Positions 61,703-64,000 of a stretch of DNA of 64,000 bases are shown piece after piece (the stretch's first letter is position 1; every line of letters begins with the position of its first letter). The stretch is from NCBI GenBank assembly GCA_027492035.1, contig JAOZFT010000001.1:1-64000 (forward strand). The letters are read 5' to 3'. The notes beneath the pieces are model-generated. The model saw only the letters and a list, made by a program, of their open reading frames with translations, did not search any database and had not been told where the DNA came from. Position numbers and translations under genes: made by a program. The DNA is from Thermoproteota archaeon. GTDB taxonomy: Archaea > Korarchaeota > JAOZGF01 > JAOZFZ01.

Positions 61703-62495
61703 TAACAATCGACCCCTCAAATACTTCAACAACTTCTCCATTCAATTTTTTAATCAATAAACCACCTTTTGGACTTAAAGTTAAAGCTAAGCCTTCAATT
61801 ACTTCCCTGTTACGAATTTTTACTTTTCTCCCAAAGACAGGAGAGAGTTCTCTATAAAGCTTTAATAATTTATCCTTCCCCCCCTTTTCTAGACTAAAGT
61901 AAAGAGAATCGATCTTTTCTAAGAGTTTTTTACATAGATTAAAAAAATCAATTTCGTGTTTTAATTCACTATAAAGAGTTGTTGCGGTTTTTCTTAAAAT
62001 ATGAGGGAAAGACTCGACAGGAAAGTTTATGTTTAAACCTATTCCTCCAATTGCAGCTTCCAAAATGTTTCCTGAGAATTTATTTTCAACTAGGACACCA
62101 CAAACCTTCTTTTCTTCAATTAGGACGTCATTAGGCCATTTAATGGCTGTTTTTACGCCTAAAAACTCCTTTAAAACCAGGGATACAGCAATGCAAAGTA
62201 GATATTGGATAAAGTAAATTGTTTCAGGGTTACGGGGGGAGAAGATAATGGAAAGCCATAACCCCCCCTTCGGAGAAAAAAAATTTTTTCCTTTCCTCCC
62301 CCTCCCTTGGGTTTGAGTATCAGCCAAAACAACTAGCCCCTCCTTAAACCCTTTCTTTAATAGAAAGTAGGCCACGTCATTGGTTGAAGAAACTTTTTCA
62401 AACCAAAAAATATTTGACCCTACAAATTTTGTTTTCAACAATTTTTTCAACTTACTTCCTCTAACAAAGGCTTCATTAAATGAAGGCTTAAACAT
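61683..62495 (-). CDS. birA: Biotin-protein ligase BirA
   Basis: A 270-residue ligase that activates biotin with ATP and attaches it to the carrier encoded downstream. [37 protein letters not shown] (biotinyl-AMP loop GRGRKG), [19 protein letters not shown] and [12 protein letters not shown] are the catalytic signatures. There is no N-terminal DNA-binding domain, so it is not a repressor. It is the first of four genes birA, carboxyltransferase, accC and carrier, with overlaps or short gaps. Confidence 0.95.
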   Translation of the reverse strand: MFKPSFNEAFVRGSKLKKLLKTKFVGSNIFWFEKVSSTNDVAYFLLKKGFKEGLVVLADTQTQGRGRKGKNFFSPKGGLWLSIIFSPRNPETIYFIQYLLCIAVSLVLKEFLGVKTAIKWPNDVLIEEKKVCGVLVENKFSGNILEAAIGGIGLNINFPVESFPHILRKTATTLYSELKHEIDFFNLCKKLLEKIDSLYFSLEKGGKDKLLKLYRELSPVFGRKVKIRNREVIEGLALTLSPKGGLLIKKLNGEVVEVFEGSIVNGKGQN

Positions 62496-62540
62496 TCCTA
62501 ATTAAACCCTCCAAAAGTGAAATTACTTGATAAAATTGGT

Positions 62541-63368
62541 TTAAGAGAAGAATATAAGTGGAATGAATAAAATCAGCCAAAACAAAGTAGGTAATGGGAG
62601 GCCAGGCATTACTCCTTTCTTTTCAGCTTCTTTCCTTAAAAGAGCAAGCCCTACATAAAAAGATATTAACGGAAGCGGAGCGAGTGGAAGCTGCAGATAT
62701 CTAAATGGAAGGGAAGCCATTAAAGAGTACGAAATAATGTCACCCATCCCTATTTGAACCTCACCTAGATTTACAAGGAACAAATTAAGATACCCCCTTT
62801 CACTCCTCTCGGATTCCTCACCCAATTTTCCTGCACTTAAAAACTTCTTTAATGGACCTTTATAGACAGACCACAAATCATAAACAGCAAGTAAAACAAC
62901 GAAGATTAAGGGAAAGAAGCTGCCGAAAGTTATAATTAAAGCCGCTGAAAAACCTCCCCCACAAATTATTTTCAAAAGATTAGAATAGAAACCTTTAACC
63001 ATCAAGAAAGTAATAAAAGCAGCCGCTGAAAACATAGGAAGGAGAAGATTTAAGGAAAAAACTATATCGCTGTAGATTAGAAGGGAGAGGGTAGCGAAAT
63101 TCATAAAGAAGAGACCGAGCACCCCCATTGCTTTTATTAGAAGTGCCAGTTTCCACTTTGCAAGAAAAAGAATTAAATAAGTGACTAAGGTTATTCCAAT
63201 GATTAAGGTAATGGAGTAAGAAAAGGATTCAGTTGTAGATAAAGGCAGAATGTATTCTTCTCTGTATCTTAACAGGGAAAAAATGGAGACAAGCTGCGAA
63301 ATAGCTATTAAAAAGGATTCTTTCAAGAAATTTTTCAAAGAAAAACACCTTCCAATATTTCTCACCAA
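62541..63368 (-). CDS. Presenilin/signal peptide peptidase-like intramembrane aspartyl protease
   Basis: A 275-residue membrane protein with about eight to nine hydrophobic segments. The two catalytic Asp motifs of A22 proteases are present: AVYDLWSVYKGP (YD, about residue 155) and LGEVQIGMGDIISYS (GxGD, about residue 202). The third motif, normally PAL, reads PGLPLPTLF. It would cut membrane-spanning peptides within the bilayer. Between the two Asp helices is a charged loop rich in Glu, Ser and Arg. It lies between birA and adk on the same strand. Confidence 0.9.
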   Translation of the reverse strand: MVRNIGRCFSLKNFLKESFLIAISQLVSIFSLLRYREEYILPLSTTESFSYSITLIIGITLVTYLILFLAKWKLALLIKAMGVLGLFFMNFATLSLLIYSDIVFSLNLLLPMFSAAAFITFLMVKGFYSNLLKIICGGGFSAALIITFGSFFPLIFVVLLAVYDLWSVYKGPLKKFLSAGKLGEESERSERGYLNLFLVNLGEVQIGMGDIISYSLMASLPFRYLQLPLAPLPLISFYVGLALLRKEAEKKGVMPGLPLPTLFWLILFIPLIFFS

Positions 63369-63461
63369 CTTTTTAAAGTTAACTTGTGGAAAAGGGAAAA
63401 AGTTTGGGAAGAAAGTTGAAGAGAGACTATTTTCACGAAAATAATTTCACACATATAATTT

Positions 63462-64000
63462 TCACTGCATCCACTTTTTAACAATTGCGACAGTTTCTCT
63501 AAACACTTCATCTATTGATTTGTTGCCATCTACAATTTCTAGAATGCCCTTTTCTCGGTAGTAGTTAATTAGAGGCTCTGTTTTTTTCCTGTACTCCATA
63601 ATTCTTTTTTTAACTATCTCCTCTTTATCATCTTCCCTTTGAAAAAGTTTACTCCCGCACTTGTTGCAGATTTCATCCTTTTTAGGTGGATTAAAAAGTA
63701 AATGATAAACCATTCCACATTTAGGACATTGTCTTCGATAACTTATCCTTTTAATTATTTCTTTTTCGTCAACGTTCAAGTAAATAGCCAAATCAAGTTT
63801 TTCAGGTTTAAGAATTTCCTCTAAAGCCTCAGCTTGAACAGTTGTCCTTGGATACCCATCTAAAATGAACCCTTCACAATCCCTTCTCCTCAATTTCTTT
63901 TTTAGAAGTTCAATAACTATTTTATTTGGCACAAGCAAGCCTTTGTTAAGGTAACTTTTAACTTTATTGCCTAGTTCACTTTCTTCTCTTGAAACCTCCC
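63462..64000 (-). CDS. adk: Adenylate kinase, 5' part cut by window edge
   Basis: The open frame continues past the right edge; upstream of the TTG-like codon at 63938 the same frame reads EVSRESELGNKVKSYLNKG-like sequence (EESELGNKVKSYLNKGLLVP), typical of Adk. FILDGYPRTTVQAEALEEIL contains the AMP-binding region, and the LID holds a zinc site CPKCGMVYHL and CNKCGSKL. The P-loop lies outside the window. It interconverts ATP, ADP and AMP. Confidence 0.95.
   Translation of the reverse strand, partial: EVSREESELGNKVKSYLNKGLLVPNKIVIELLKKKLRRRDCEGFILDGYPRTTVQAEALEEILKPEKLDLAIYLNVDEKEIIKRISYRRQCPKCGMVYHLLFNPPKKDEICNKCGSKLFQREDDKEEIVKKRIMEYRKKTEPLINYYREKGILEIVDGNKSIDEVFRETVAIVKKWMQ

Noticed and set aside
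1-64000. CRISPR array, insertion sequence, prophage or rRNA genes
   Set aside because: No regularly spaced repeats, no transposase or phage structural genes and no rRNA-like stretches were found. The genes are mostly housekeeping and evenly AT-rich.

Overview
The window is archaeal. It carries a NurA-HerA-Mre11-Rad50 resection cluster, endonuclease Q, an Orc1/Cdc6 initiator, archaeal-type phosphopantetheine adenylyltransferase, TmcA, a beta-CASP RNase of the aCPSF2 type, ThiD-ThiN fusion, a VapBC pair and a presenilin-like protease. DNA is AT-rich (roughly one third G+C by eye). Many starts are GTG or TTG preceded by GGAGG/GGTG-type Shine-Dalgarno sites, and A/T-rich TATA-like boxes lie upstream of some genes. 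The gene set fits a thermophilic or anaerobic lineage such as Bathyarchaeia or a relative; this placement is inference. I see no rRNA, tRNA, CRISPR array or insertion sequence.

Layout. 1-1.1 kb: the edge of an ADP-forming acyl-CoA synthetase gene and a MoaD/ThiS-like protein. 1.4-7.8 kb: a nucleoside-type ABC importer (ATPase, two permeases, lipoprotein binding protein) with an HTH-phosphoribosyltransferase regulator inside the cluster. 7.9-12.6 kb: an SDR oxidoreductase, an EndoIII-like protein, a cell-surface beta-helix protein and a DUF4438 protein. 12.7-16.6 kb: thiamine precursor uptake and kinase/synthase genes behind two palindromes. 16.7-24.0 kb: rad50, mre11, herA, an uncharacterised HerA-linked gene and nurA, all on the minus strand. 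24.4-26.6 kb: a cold-shock protein, then a gene-poor stretch with decayed HEPN/MNT toxin-antitoxin remnants and a small coupled gene pair. 26.6-33.9 kb: coaD, EndoQ, BtpA, DUF92, aCPSF2-like RNase, a membrane coiled-coil protein and a CinA-domain protein.

33.9-37.5 kb and 45.4-48.4 kb hold two complete four-subunit 2-oxoacid:ferredoxin oxidoreductases with different gene orders; the first is interrupted by a vapBC pair whose antitoxin has a frameshift. Between them lie an ASCH protein, TmcA, a DUF89 phosphatase, a tiny zinc ribbon and IleRS. 48.5-56.6 kb: HD protein, a Cys-rich micro-protein, enoyl-CoA hydratase, a metallo-beta-lactamase nuclease, endonuclease V, an MFS carrier and a large surface metalloprotease. 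56.9-64 kb: a divergent Cdc6, a biotin-dependent carboxylase operon with its own BirA, a presenilin-type protease and adenylate kinase running off the edge.

Main themes are DNA-end processing and repair of deaminated DNA, ferredoxin-linked 2-oxoacid metabolism, biotin-dependent carboxylation, and salvage of nucleosides and thiamine precursors. The two large surface proteins share one layout (secreted domain, Pro/Ser/Thr linker, membrane helix, cytoplasmic zinc ribbon); in one of them the zinc ribbon is cut off by a frameshift.
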